Assembly (NCBI GenBank): GCA_003456175.1
Contig: DMPB01000187.1
Span: 6,656 to 15,291 of the forward strand
DNA length: 8,636 bases
Direction of reading: 5' to 3'
Origin: Chitinophagaceae bacterium
Lineage (GTDB): Bacteria > Bacteroidota > Bacteroidia > Chitinophagales > Chitinophagaceae
Positions 1-5,304 of this stretch are shown in pieces. The first letter of the stretch is position 1, and each line of letters opens with the position of its first letter. Below the pieces are notes generated by a model that made no database searches, was not told where the DNA came from, and worked only from the letters and a program-made list of their open reading frames with translations. The position numbers were made by a program, and so were the translations under genes.

Positions 1-1683
1 TATTTACCGCAAGGTAATTTTTCTGATGAGTATGTGCAGCTTGCCAAAAAGCAAGTTCAAGTACAACAACTACAGACCGATGTAAGGGAAATGTTGTTTA
101 AAACAAGGCGTTTTGTGACCGATACAACGCACAAGGGTAGGGTGTTAATGTTGATGTATTTAGATGCGGTTGATTTATTTGAACGCATTATTACAAGTCA
201 GCAACAATACGAAACACTGCATAAGGCCTTCGGTAATACCGATGTGCTACTTACCATGCATCGCAGCATTACAGTACTAGCAAACGAAATAAGAGCTGTT
301 GGTTTAGCGATTCAAAATAACGAAGCATACCTCAATGCCGATGCTATTGAGCTGGCTACACAACAAGCAGTTACTGCATTTGCCAAATTACGGGCCGAGC
401 AACTTAATACTGATAATTTAGAAGATTTTATTCGCTTACGAAGTGTTGTTTTTGCTTTAGAAGATGTAGCCGAACGTATTAAGCGTTTGCACAAAGCCAG
501 TAGTTACGACGTTACCGTGAGTAACAAGAAAGCAGCAGCAGCCTATCAACACCATAAGTTTATGGTGAAAGGCGAAATTAATCCACGCCTTTTTTTTGAT
601 AATCTGCATTTAGCGTCGGGACATTTTAGGCATGCACTACGTAGTACCATAGCCTTGCTAATTGGATATATTTTTTCACTTTTCTTCCCATTTGGGCATA
701 GCTATTGGATACTACTTACCATCGCCACTATTATGAAACCTGCTTATAGCACAACACGAACCCGTAATGTGCAACGGTTAGTTGGTACGTTACTTGGTGC
801 TGGTATTAGTGTGGTTTGCTTGTGGTTGCAACCCAATAATAGTGTTTTGTTTGGTGTAATGTTGGTAGCCATGTTAGCGGCTTACAGTTTCATGCGAATA
901 CAATATTTAATTGCAATAACCGGGTTAACCATTTATGTATTGCTTAGTTTTTATTTCTTAAATCAGGCAGGTGTACCGCTAGCACTTACCGACCGAATTA
1001 TTGACACTCTTATTGGCAGTGCTATCGCCGCATTAGTTGCTTGGAAGGTGTTACCGCATTGGGAACATCAGCAAATGGATAGCTTGGTGCATGCTTCTAT
1101 CGTACAAAATCAACAATATTTCAATGTAGTAGCTAACGTTTTTACAGGCGAAGCCCTCGATATTGCTCAATACCGGCAGGCCCGTAGAGGTGCGTTCACG
1201 GCACTCGCTAACTTGGGCGATGCTTTTCAACGCATGTTAAATGAACCGAAGGAACAGCAGCAAACATTATATTATGAACTTGCCACAGCTTGTCATTTAC
1301 TAACGGGCTATGTGGCTTCATTGGCGTACTATGCCGAAAAATCAGGTGCAGCTCATGCTTCGAACGACTTTATACCGCTTATTCACAAGGTTGATGAAGC
1401 TTTTGTAGCAGCAGCAGCATTCAATTTGGGTGGAGAAACGGCTTACCTTACGGTAAATGCTGCCGCCGAAGCCGTAAGAGAACGAAAACTCAATGAAAAA
1501 GTGCAACACTTGTTAGCACAACGCCGCAAGGTACTTGTTAGCGAAGGTGTAACCAACGATACCCAACAGGGCTTGATACAACAAGTATCGGAACTTAAAA
1601 GCATTGCCGACCAATTTGAACTGATTTACACACTAATCGTAGATGTTAAAAAGCTGTTGCAACAGCTTCAATTCGCAAAATAG
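1..1683 (+). CDS. FUSC/YccS-like inner-membrane protein, 5'-truncated
   Basis: The frame is open from base 1 to the TAG at 1681-1683 (560 codons visible). The true start lies upstream, so the GTG at 34 is not the start. The visible part matches the layout of the YccS/FUSC family: a long soluble, mostly helical segment (to about base 610); a block of about six hydrophobic helices (about 620-1065), with an aromatic-rich segment near GHSYWILLTIATIMKP followed by TRTRNVQRLVGTLLGAG, which is typical of the FUSC_2 domain; then a helical cytoplasmic C-terminal region. Full-length relatives are about 700-750 aa, so roughly 150-190 residues, probably including a first membrane block, are missing. Related proteins include efflux components of the aromatic-acid AaeB type, but the substrate here is unknown. 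It carries two copies of the dispersed GNRA repeat (2-17 and 1443-1458). No terminator with a U-tract follows it. Confidence 0.85.
   Translation, partial: YLPQGNFSDEYVQLAKKQVQVQQLQTDVREMLFKTRRFVTDTTHKGRVLMLMYLDAVDLFERIITSQQQYETLHKAFGNTDVLLTMHRSITVLANEIRAVGLAIQNNEAYLNADAIELATQQAVTAFAKLRAEQLNTDNLEDFIRLRSVVFALEDVAERIKRLHKASSYDVTVSNKKAAAAYQHHKFMVKGEINPRLFFDNLHLASGHFRHALRSTIALLIGYIFSLFFPFGHSYWILLTIATIMKPAYSTTRTRNVQRLVGTLLGAGISVVCLWLQPNNSVLFGVMLVAMLAAYSFMRIQYLIAITGLTIYVLLSFYFLNQAGVPLALTDRIIDTLIGSAIAALVAWKVLPHWEHQQMDSLVHASIVQNQQYFNVVANVFTGEALDIAQYRQARRGAFTALANLGDAFQRMLNEPKEQQQTLYYELATACHLLTGYVASLAYYAEKSGAAHASNDFIPLIHKVDEAFVAAAAFNLGGETAYLTVNAAAEAVRERKLNEKVQHLLAQRRKVLVSEGVTNDTQQGLIQQVSELKSIADQFELIYTLIVDVKKLLQQLQFAK
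2..17 (+). repeat. Dispersed GNRA hairpin repeat, copy A (loop GCAA)
   Basis: ATTTACCGCAAGGTAA differs from ATTTACCGTAAGGTAA at one loop base. The arms TTACC (4-8) and GGTAA (13-17) pair fully around GCAA. It lies inside the FUSC gene and encodes L-P-Q-G-N. Confidence 0.75.
1443..1458 (-). repeat. Dispersed GNRA hairpin repeat, copy B (perfect)
   Basis: The plus strand reads TTACCTTACGGTAAAT, the exact reverse complement of ATTTACCGTAAGGTAA. With the preceding GC it is identical over 18 bp to copy D at 4905-4922. It lies in the FUSC gene and encodes A-Y-L-T-V-N. Confidence 0.85.
1651..1668. repeat. Perfect 18-bp palindrome at the 3' end of the FUSC gene
   Basis: AAGCTGTTGCAACAGCTT equals its own reverse complement and ends 12 bp before the stop codon. 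In RNA it could form a 7-bp stem with a TGCA loop. No T-run follows, so it is not a standard intrinsic terminator. It encodes K-L-L-Q-Q-L. It may be chance, a protein-binding site, or a 3'-end stabilising hairpin. Confidence 0.5.
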
Positions 1684-1793
1684 CGTATAGCAAAACAACT
1701 TTTTAGCCAACGAAACGTTTAAGCACTTATACACATTCGGTATACAAACAGAGGATTTCTGCGGATTTATGCACAAAATCAGCAGTTTTTGTT

Positions 1794-1801
1794 TACTTTT
1801 G
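1794..1801 (+). promoter_or_regulatory. Bacteroidota -7 box (TACTTTTG) for rpoD
   Basis: TACTTTTG is a full match to the Bacteroidota -7 consensus TAnnTTTG and lies in the FUSC-rpoD gap. It is 63 bp before the rpoD start, predicting a leader of about 55-60 nt. I see no good TTTG at the expected -33 distance (about 19-21 bp upstream), so assignment rests on the -7 box and its place. Confidence 0.6.
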
Positions 1802-1864
1802 TATTTCGTTCACGCAGCAAAATCGTTTTTATCAAGCTCTTTACAATAAATCTGAAAAACTCGT

Positions 1865-2722
1865 ATGAGGCAGCTTAAAATTGCCACCCAGATCACCAAT
1901 CGTGATTCGCAGGCGGTAGAAAAGTATCTACAGGAAATTTCTAAAATTCCTATGATCACTCCTGAAGAGGAAACTACACTCGCACAGCGAATTAAGATGG
2001 GTGACCAGAGAGCTCTGGACAAACTGGTGCAGGCCAACTTGCGATTTGTGGTATCTGTAGCTAAGCAGTACCAACACCAAGGCCTTAGTCTTAGCGACCT
2101 TATTAACGAGGGTAACCTCGGCCTTATTAAAGCGGCACAACGCTTCGATGAAACCAAAGGTTTCAAATTCATTTCTTACGCTGTATGGTGGATTCGCCAG
2201 TCTATCTTACAAGCGTTGGCAGAGCAGGGACGTTTAGTCCGCCTGCCTCAAAACAAAATTGGCACTTACAACAAAGCGAATAAAGCCTACATGGCTTTTG
2301 AGCAAGAGCACGAAAGAGAGCCTAGTACAGAAGAGCTTTCTGAGATCCTTGAAATGAGTGAAACGGAAATCAACAACATTTTCCAAAGTAACACGCGCCA
2401 CACCAGCCTCGACGCTCCGGTACACGAAGCGGAAGATGTTGCTATGGGCGACTTACTAGAAGGTAGCGATGATACCGATGAAGATGTAATGAAAGACAGT
2501 CTTCGTGAAGAAATTAAGCGTGTTTTGAAAAGCTTGAGTCCTCGTGAAGCTGAAATTGTGAATGCTTACTTTGGCCTCGATGGTGAAAATGGAGTAACCA
2601 TTGAACAAATTGGTATGAAGTACGATCTTACAAAAGAGCGTATCCGCCAAATTAAAGAACGTGCCATCAAGCGTTTGCAAAAAGCTCGTTACAGCGGTGC
2701 ACTCAAATCGTATCTTGGCTAA
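1865..2722 (+). CDS. rpoD: Primary RNA polymerase sigma factor (RpoD/SigA, sigma-70 family)
   Basis: This 285-aa protein directs RNA polymerase to housekeeping promoters. The start MRQLKI and the short N-terminus without region 1.1 or a non-conserved insert are typical of the Bacteroidota primary sigma factor. Region 1.2 lies at about residues 15-50. Region 2 spans about 54-122, with NLRFVVSVAKQY (58-69), DLINEGNLGLIKAA (78-91), and the core-binding and -10-melting segment FKFISYAVWWIRQSI (100-114). Region 3 spans about 125-198. An acidic linker, GSDDTDED (200-207), leads to region 4 (about 217-278), whose helix-turn-helix includes TIEQIGMKYDLTKERIRQIKERA and recognises the -33 element. All segments are intact and the length is normal for the phylum. 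It appears to be transcribed alone, from the box at 1794 to the terminator at 2755-2789. Confidence 0.97.
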   Translation: MRQLKIATQITNRDSQAVEKYLQEISKIPMITPEEETTLAQRIKMGDQRALDKLVQANLRFVVSVAKQYQHQGLSLSDLINEGNLGLIKAAQRFDETKGFKFISYAVWWIRQSILQALAEQGRLVRLPQNKIGTYNKANKAYMAFEQEHEREPSTEELSEILEMSETEINNIFQSNTRHTSLDAPVHEAEDVAMGDLLEGSDDTDEDVMKDSLREEIKRVLKSLSPREAEIVNAYFGLDGENGVTIEQIGMKYDLTKERIRQIKERAIKRLQKARYSGALKSYLG

Positions 2723-2725
2723 TGC

Positions 2726-2741
2726 ATTTGCCGTAAGGCGT
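2726..2741 (+). repeat. Divergent copy of the dispersed GNRA hairpin repeat (copy F)
   Basis: ATTTGCCGTAAGGCGT lies 3 bp after the rpoD stop. Compared with ATTTACCGTAAGGTAA, both sides of one stem pair have changed (A-T to G-C), giving GCC-GTAA-GGC plus a possible U-G pair. The GTAA loop is kept. The outer part of the right arm has diverged. Confidence 0.5.
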
Positions 2742-2754
2742 TTGAAGCTTACAT

Positions 2755-2789
2755 AAAAAAAGCACAACCAATTTGGTTGTGCTTTTTTT
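2755..2789. terminator. Bidirectional intrinsic terminator between rpoD and trxA
   Basis: The arms AGCACAACCA (2761-2770) and TGGTTGTGCT (2774-2783) pair perfectly around a 3-nt loop. They are flanked by A6 on the left (2755-2760) and a T-run on the right (2783-2789). The structure is symmetric, so each strand shows a stem followed by a U-tract. It can end rpoD transcripts from the left and trxA transcripts from the right. Confidence 0.92.
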
Positions 2790-2799
2790 ATGCTTTAAA

Positions 2800-2830
2800 C
2801 ATTTACCGTAAGGTTACCTTTCGGTAAATG
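2800..2830. repeat. Inverted pair of GNRA repeats (copies C1 and C2) forming a 31-bp hairpin
   Basis: C1 (2801-2816, plus) and C2 (2814-2829, read on minus, loop GAAA) each differ from ATTTACCGTAAGGTAA at one position and overlap head to head at TTA. Together they form a hairpin: CATTTACCG (2800-2808) pairs with CGGTAAATG (2822-2830), then one T-T mismatch, then AAGG/CCTT around loop TTA. It sits between the terminator and the trxA stop codon, so it is in the 3' end of the trxA transcript. Confidence 0.8.
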
Positions 2831-2838
2831 TGGGTGCA

Positions 2839-3156
2839 CTACAGGTGTGCCTGAATTTTTTTATCGAGAATACTTTTGGGAACAGCACCAATTTGGCGAT
2901 CAACCACTTGGCCATTTTTGATGAAAAGTATCGCAGGAATAGAAGTGATGCCGTAGTTAACGCTTACTTGTGGGTTGTTATCTACATTCACTTTTCCTAT
3001 GTTCACTTTGCCTGCATAATCTTTGCTAAGCTCTTCAATTACAGGGCCTATAGCACGGCAAGGGCCACACCACTCAGCCCAAAAATCTACCACGGTGAGC
3101 TTATCGCTGGCTAACACTTCTGTTTGAAAGTTAGCATCTGTGAATTCTAAAGCCAT
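2839..3156 (-). CDS. trxA: Thioredoxin
   Basis: This 105-aa, single-domain cytoplasmic thiol-disulfide oxidoreductase reduces protein disulfides and is recycled by thioredoxin reductase. The active site is WCGPC (residues 29-33, Cys30 and Cys33). The buried Asp24 (VVDFWAEW) and the cis-proline Pro74 in the TSIPA segment are present, and the later GxxxxxxL segment (IGAVPKSIL) fits the family. There is no signal peptide or lipobox, so it is not a periplasmic TlpA/ResA-type protein. The length is normal. The start ATG at 3156 fits the family N-terminus ([10 protein letters not shown]). It converges on rpoD, sharing the terminator at 2755-2789. It follows the response regulator in the same direction with a 124-bp gap holding its own promoter-like boxes, so it is probably transcribed independently. 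Confidence 0.97.
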   Translation of the reverse strand: MALEFTDANFQTEVLASDKLTVVDFWAEWCGPCRAIGPVIEELSKDYAGKVNIGKVNVDNNPQVSVNYGITSIPAILFIKNGQVVDRQIGAVPKSILDKKIQAHL

Positions 3157-3185
3157 TGTATAAAGTTTTATAAATGTTGAGGTAT

Positions 3186-3205
3186 CAAAAATACATCCAA
3201 AAGTA
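3186..3205 (-). promoter_or_regulatory. Two tandem -7 boxes upstream of trxA
   Basis: On the minus strand, TACTTTTG (3205-3198) and TATTTTTG (3193-3186) both match TAnnTTTG and are separated by 4 bp. They predict leaders of about 35 and 24 nt before the trxA ATG. TACTTTTG is identical to the box upstream of rpoD. No clear -33 TTTG is seen for either. Confidence 0.55.
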
Positions 3206-3280
3206 TCAATGTATTGCTAATGGTTTGTTAGTGTGCATTATTTGTGAAAATGACATGATGCATGCTGACAGATTGCCATT

Positions 3281-3745
3281 TTATGAAAGCAGTCTGCCAC
3301 GAGCTAACAGTTCTAATTTGGTATTAGCATCTATGAGCTCATCGGTAAGTTTTTGTTTTTCGCGGCGCAGGATTACTACCTCAAAAGCTTTGAGAACAAA
3401 ATTTACGATATCGCTTTCTATCCAGGGTTTGGTGAGGTATTTATACACTTGGCCTTTATTAATAGCATCGATAACGGCATTAATATCGGCATAGCCGGTG
3501 ATAAGAATGCGTATGGGCTCAGGATTAATAGTAATGAGCTTCTCAAACAACTCAATGCCCGTCATATTGGGCATGCGTTGGTCGCTCAAAATCACATGAA
3601 TGTCGTTTTCTTGAATAATTTCTAATCCACGGGCAGCGGAGTCGGCGATGAAAACGTTGAAGTTACGTCGGAAACTTGCTTTAAAAGCTGTGAGGTTGTG
3701 CTGCTCATCGTCTATATAGAGTACATTGATATGCTTGTGGTCCAT
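3281..3745 (-). CDS. Stand-alone response regulator, HupR/RpfG-like REC domain
   Basis: This 154-aa protein has one receiver domain (about residues 5-125). The acidic pocket is Asp12-Asp13 (YIDDE), the phospho-acceptor is Asp55 (LSDQRMP), the switch Thr is Thr83 (LITGYAD), and the conserved Lys is Lys106 (LTKPW). SDQRMP and LITGYAD are characteristic of the HupR/RpfG-type REC subgroup. The remaining tail (about 120-154) is a charged, heptad-like helix ending LLARGRLLS, with no DNA-binding, HD-GYP or kinase domain, so output is probably by protein-protein contact. The sequence beyond the stop shows no continuing homology in this frame. It resembles the REC domain of the hybrid kinase at 7527, with shared segments such as VLYIDDE, ADQRMP/SDQRMP and LITGYADI. 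It is transcribed divergently from the acyltransferase-kinase cluster and may be a partner of the kinase at 5305-7488. Confidence 0.92.
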   Translation of the reverse strand: MDHKHINVLYIDDEQHNLTAFKASFRRNFNVFIADSAARGLEIIQENDIHVILSDQRMPNMTGIELFEKLITINPEPIRILITGYADINAVIDAINKGQVYKYLTKPWIESDIVNFVLKAFEVVILRREKQKLTDELIDANTKLELLARGRLLS

Positions 3746-3871
3746 AGTAATTTGGTGTTGGGGGATTGGGTTGTTAAATATAACACAGTTTATAGCGTTT
3801 CTATAGATTGATGTTTGAACTTTTTTTTAACCCTTTCAGACATTTTGTGTAATAGTAAAATGTCAACCACC

Positions 3872-3879
3872 TAGATTTG
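3872..3879 (+). promoter_or_regulatory. -7 box (TAGATTTG) close to the acyltransferase start
   Basis: TAGATTTG matches TAnnTTTG and ends 10 bp before the ATG at 3890, predicting a very short 5' leader of about 5 nt or less. A TTTG lies at 3844-3847, but the 24-bp spacing is longer than the usual 19-21 bp. The gap 3746-3889 is shared with the divergent response regulator, whose own strand shows only an imperfect box (TATATTTA). Confidence 0.45.
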
Positions 3880-3889
3880 AAAGCACTAC

Positions 3890-4687
3890 ATGGATACATC
3901 AATACGCATAAGAGCATTTAGAGCAACAGACGATCCGGAAACTTGTTTAAAGTTTATCGAAGGGCACCGAAGAGTACTTGAAATTTACGGTATCACCAAT
4001 ATAACTACCAATACCCAAGATTGGATGTATCGCAAAAGCATTTTTGTGATTGTGGTAGAGAGCTTAGATAAAACAAAATTGTACGGAGGTGCCCGAATTC
4101 AATGTGCCGATGGCATACACCCACTGCCCATTGAAGAAGCAACAGGCAAGATGGATCCGAGAATTTTTAAAGAAATCCAGCAGTTTGCCCAAAAAGGAGT
4201 GGCTGAACTTAGTGGTTTGTGGAACTCTAAAGAAGTAGCAGGTTTTGGCATCGGCAGCTTGTTCCCGAGTAGGGTAGCCGTGGCTATTTGTTCGCAAATA
4301 GGCATTGATGTACTTGTAACATTATGCAGCCCAACTACAGTACGTTTCAAAACTTGGATGGGAGGTAAGCTAATGCGAAATGTTGGTAATGAAGGTACCT
4401 TTCATTATCCTAAGCTCGATTTAATTGCAACAGCTTTGTATAACGATGATGTTTTTAACTTACCAGAAGCACACCCGAGAGAACGAGATAAAATCATGCA
4501 TTTAAGAGCAAATCTGCAACATGTAGCCGAAGAAAAGTCGCCTTTTAAAAATCAAATGGTACATGTGCATTACGAGTTAGAGTTGCCCAATACCGATGTT
4601 CAAGAATTTAAAATACATTATCAACTACCAAACGAAGTAGTAACCAAAATCTTACAACATGAAGAGATTGTTCCTGGCGTTTTGTAG
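3890..4687 (+). CDS. GNAT-fold N-acyltransferase-like protein, possible signal synthase
   Basis: This 265-aa protein has no signal peptide or membrane helix. I recognise the fold, not the exact family. Residues about 50-72 form a beta strand pair with LYGGARI (Arg69). Residues 103-112 (GVAELSGLWN) fit beta-4, with Glu106. Residues 117-138 look like GNAT motif A, a GFGIGS (118-123) pyrophosphate loop followed by a helix. IDVLVTLCSPTTVRFKTWMGG (from 139) fits beta-5 and the following helix. Spacing of an N-terminal helix, Trp45, G-x-R69 and E106-L-S resembles LuxI-type acyl-homoserine-lactone synthases and related acyl-ACP-using GNATs, but the usual E-x-S-R reads E-L-S-G, so LuxI activity cannot be assumed. 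The C-terminal 80 residues are unassigned. It overlaps the next gene by 29 bp, which implies co-expression with the methyltransferase and kinases. Substrate and product are unknown. Confidence 0.7.
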   Translation: MDTSIRIRAFRATDDPETCLKFIEGHRRVLEIYGITNITTNTQDWMYRKSIFVIVVESLDKTKLYGGARIQCADGIHPLPIEEATGKMDPRIFKEIQQFAQKGVAELSGLWNSKEVAGFGIGSLFPSRVAVAICSQIGIDVLVTLCSPTTVRFKTWMGGKLMRNVGNEGTFHYPKLDLIATALYNDDVFNLPEAHPRERDKIMHLRANLQHVAEEKSPFKNQMVHVHYELELPNTDVQEFKIHYQLPNEVVTKILQHEEIVPGVL

Positions 4688-5297
4688 CAACATTATTATG
4701 CTGGTAATACCATTGGTGGGTAATATTGAGTTATTACTTCATCCTAAAATTTTGTTACTATTTACAGCATCTATGTTGGTGTGGTTAACACAACCTCCCG
4801 TAAGTGCTAGTGAAACAAAAGATCAGCAAACTACCGATCGCCATACCGTATTACTTATTTTAAGTATGAGTGCCTTAAGTATTATATTACCCGTTGCCGA
4901 TTGGGCTTACCTTACGGTAAATAAAGATGAATGGAGTTCTATACAATATATCGGGGCATCGTTTATGTTCACAGGTATTGTTTTTAGGGCTTGGGCGGTG
5001 CGTTATTTGGGTAAATACTTTACACCAACGGTGCAAATTCAAGCCGATCATCAGTTGATTACTTCAGGTCCTTATCAAATTGTGCGGCATCCAAGTTATA
5101 CCGGAGCGTATTTGGTTATTATAAGTGCAGCACTAGTTTTACATAGTTGGGTTGGCTTTGTGCTTGCAAATGTTTGTATGATTACTGCATATTACTTTAG
5201 AATAAAGCAAGAAGAAACTGTACTTAAAGCCCATTTTGGTAAGGCATATCACATTTACGCAAGTAAAACAAAACGAATCATACCATTTGTTTGGTAG
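4659..5297 (+). CDS. ICMT/PEMT-family membrane methyltransferase
   Basis: This 212-aa integral membrane protein belongs to the isoprenylcysteine carboxyl methyltransferase / phospholipid methyltransferase superfamily, which uses S-adenosylmethionine at the membrane surface on lipid-like or hydrophobic substrates. Hydrophobic helices lie at about residues 5-26, 30-45, 63-80, 95-114 and 149-178. The C-terminal signature is intact: GPYQIVRHPSYTG (137-149, with Arg143-His144-Pro145) and RIKQEETVLKAHFGKAYHIY (181-200, with Glu185-Glu186), then a T-x-R-x-IP ending. The start at 4659 overlaps the upstream gene by 29 bp; Met14 at 4698, just after the upstream stop, is an alternative. The substrate is not evident, and bacteria generally lack prenylated CaaX proteins. 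Its position between an acyltransferase and a sensor kinase suggests modification of a small hydrophobic product. It carries a perfect dispersed-repeat copy (4907-4922). Confidence 0.85.
   Translation: MKRLFLAFCSNIIMLVIPLVGNIELLLHPKILLLFTASMLVWLTQPPVSASETKDQQTTDRHTVLLILSMSALSIILPVADWAYLTVNKDEWSSIQYIGASFMFTGIVFRAWAVRYLGKYFTPTVQIQADHQLITSGPYQIVRHPSYTGAYLVIISAALVLHSWVGFVLANVCMITAYYFRIKQEETVLKAHFGKAYHIYASKTKRIIPFVW
4907..4922 (-). repeat. Dispersed GNRA hairpin repeat, copy D (perfect)
   Basis: The plus strand reads TTACCTTACGGTAAAT, identical to copy B, and the identity extends 2 bp upstream (GC at 4905-4906). It lies in the methyltransferase gene in the same reading frame as copy B, encoding A-Y-L-T-V-N at residues 83-88, next to a predicted membrane helix. 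Confidence 0.85.
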
Positions 5298-5304
5298 TAA
5301 TTAT

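Noticed and set aside
231..241. CGGTAATACCG palindrome in the FUSC gene.
   Set aside because: Short, and arm order and loop do not match the dispersed repeat. Probably chance.
511..525. GTTACCGTGAGTAAC as a repeat copy.
   Set aside because: It is a small palindrome with different spacing (5-5-5) and lacks the GG of the right arm, so it is not clearly related.
1523..1533. GCCGCAAGGTA in the FUSC gene as another copy of the dispersed repeat.
   Set aside because: Only about 10 core bases match and the outer arms do not. It encodes ordinary R-K-V residues.
2456..2767. 103-codon open frame antisense to rpoD.
   Set aside because: It lies mostly opposite a conserved sigma-factor gene, has no recognisable domain, and would run through the terminator.
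2830..3114. 94-codon open frame antisense to trxA.
   Set aside because: Fully explained by the conserved thioredoxin gene on the other strand; no family features.
3281..3745. Stand-alone response regulator as a frameshifted remnant of a REC-kinase hybrid.
   Set aside because: Its tail ends cleanly after a coil, and the DNA downstream shows no kinase-like residues in the same frame. Small REC-plus-coil proteins are known in Bacteroidota.
5236..5304. ATG at 5236 as start of the membrane kinase, adding 23 residues.
   Set aside because: It would overlap the methyltransferase gene by 62 bp and put charged residues before a clear signal peptide. The ATG at 5305 gives a normal signal peptide and follows the upstream stop by 7 bp.
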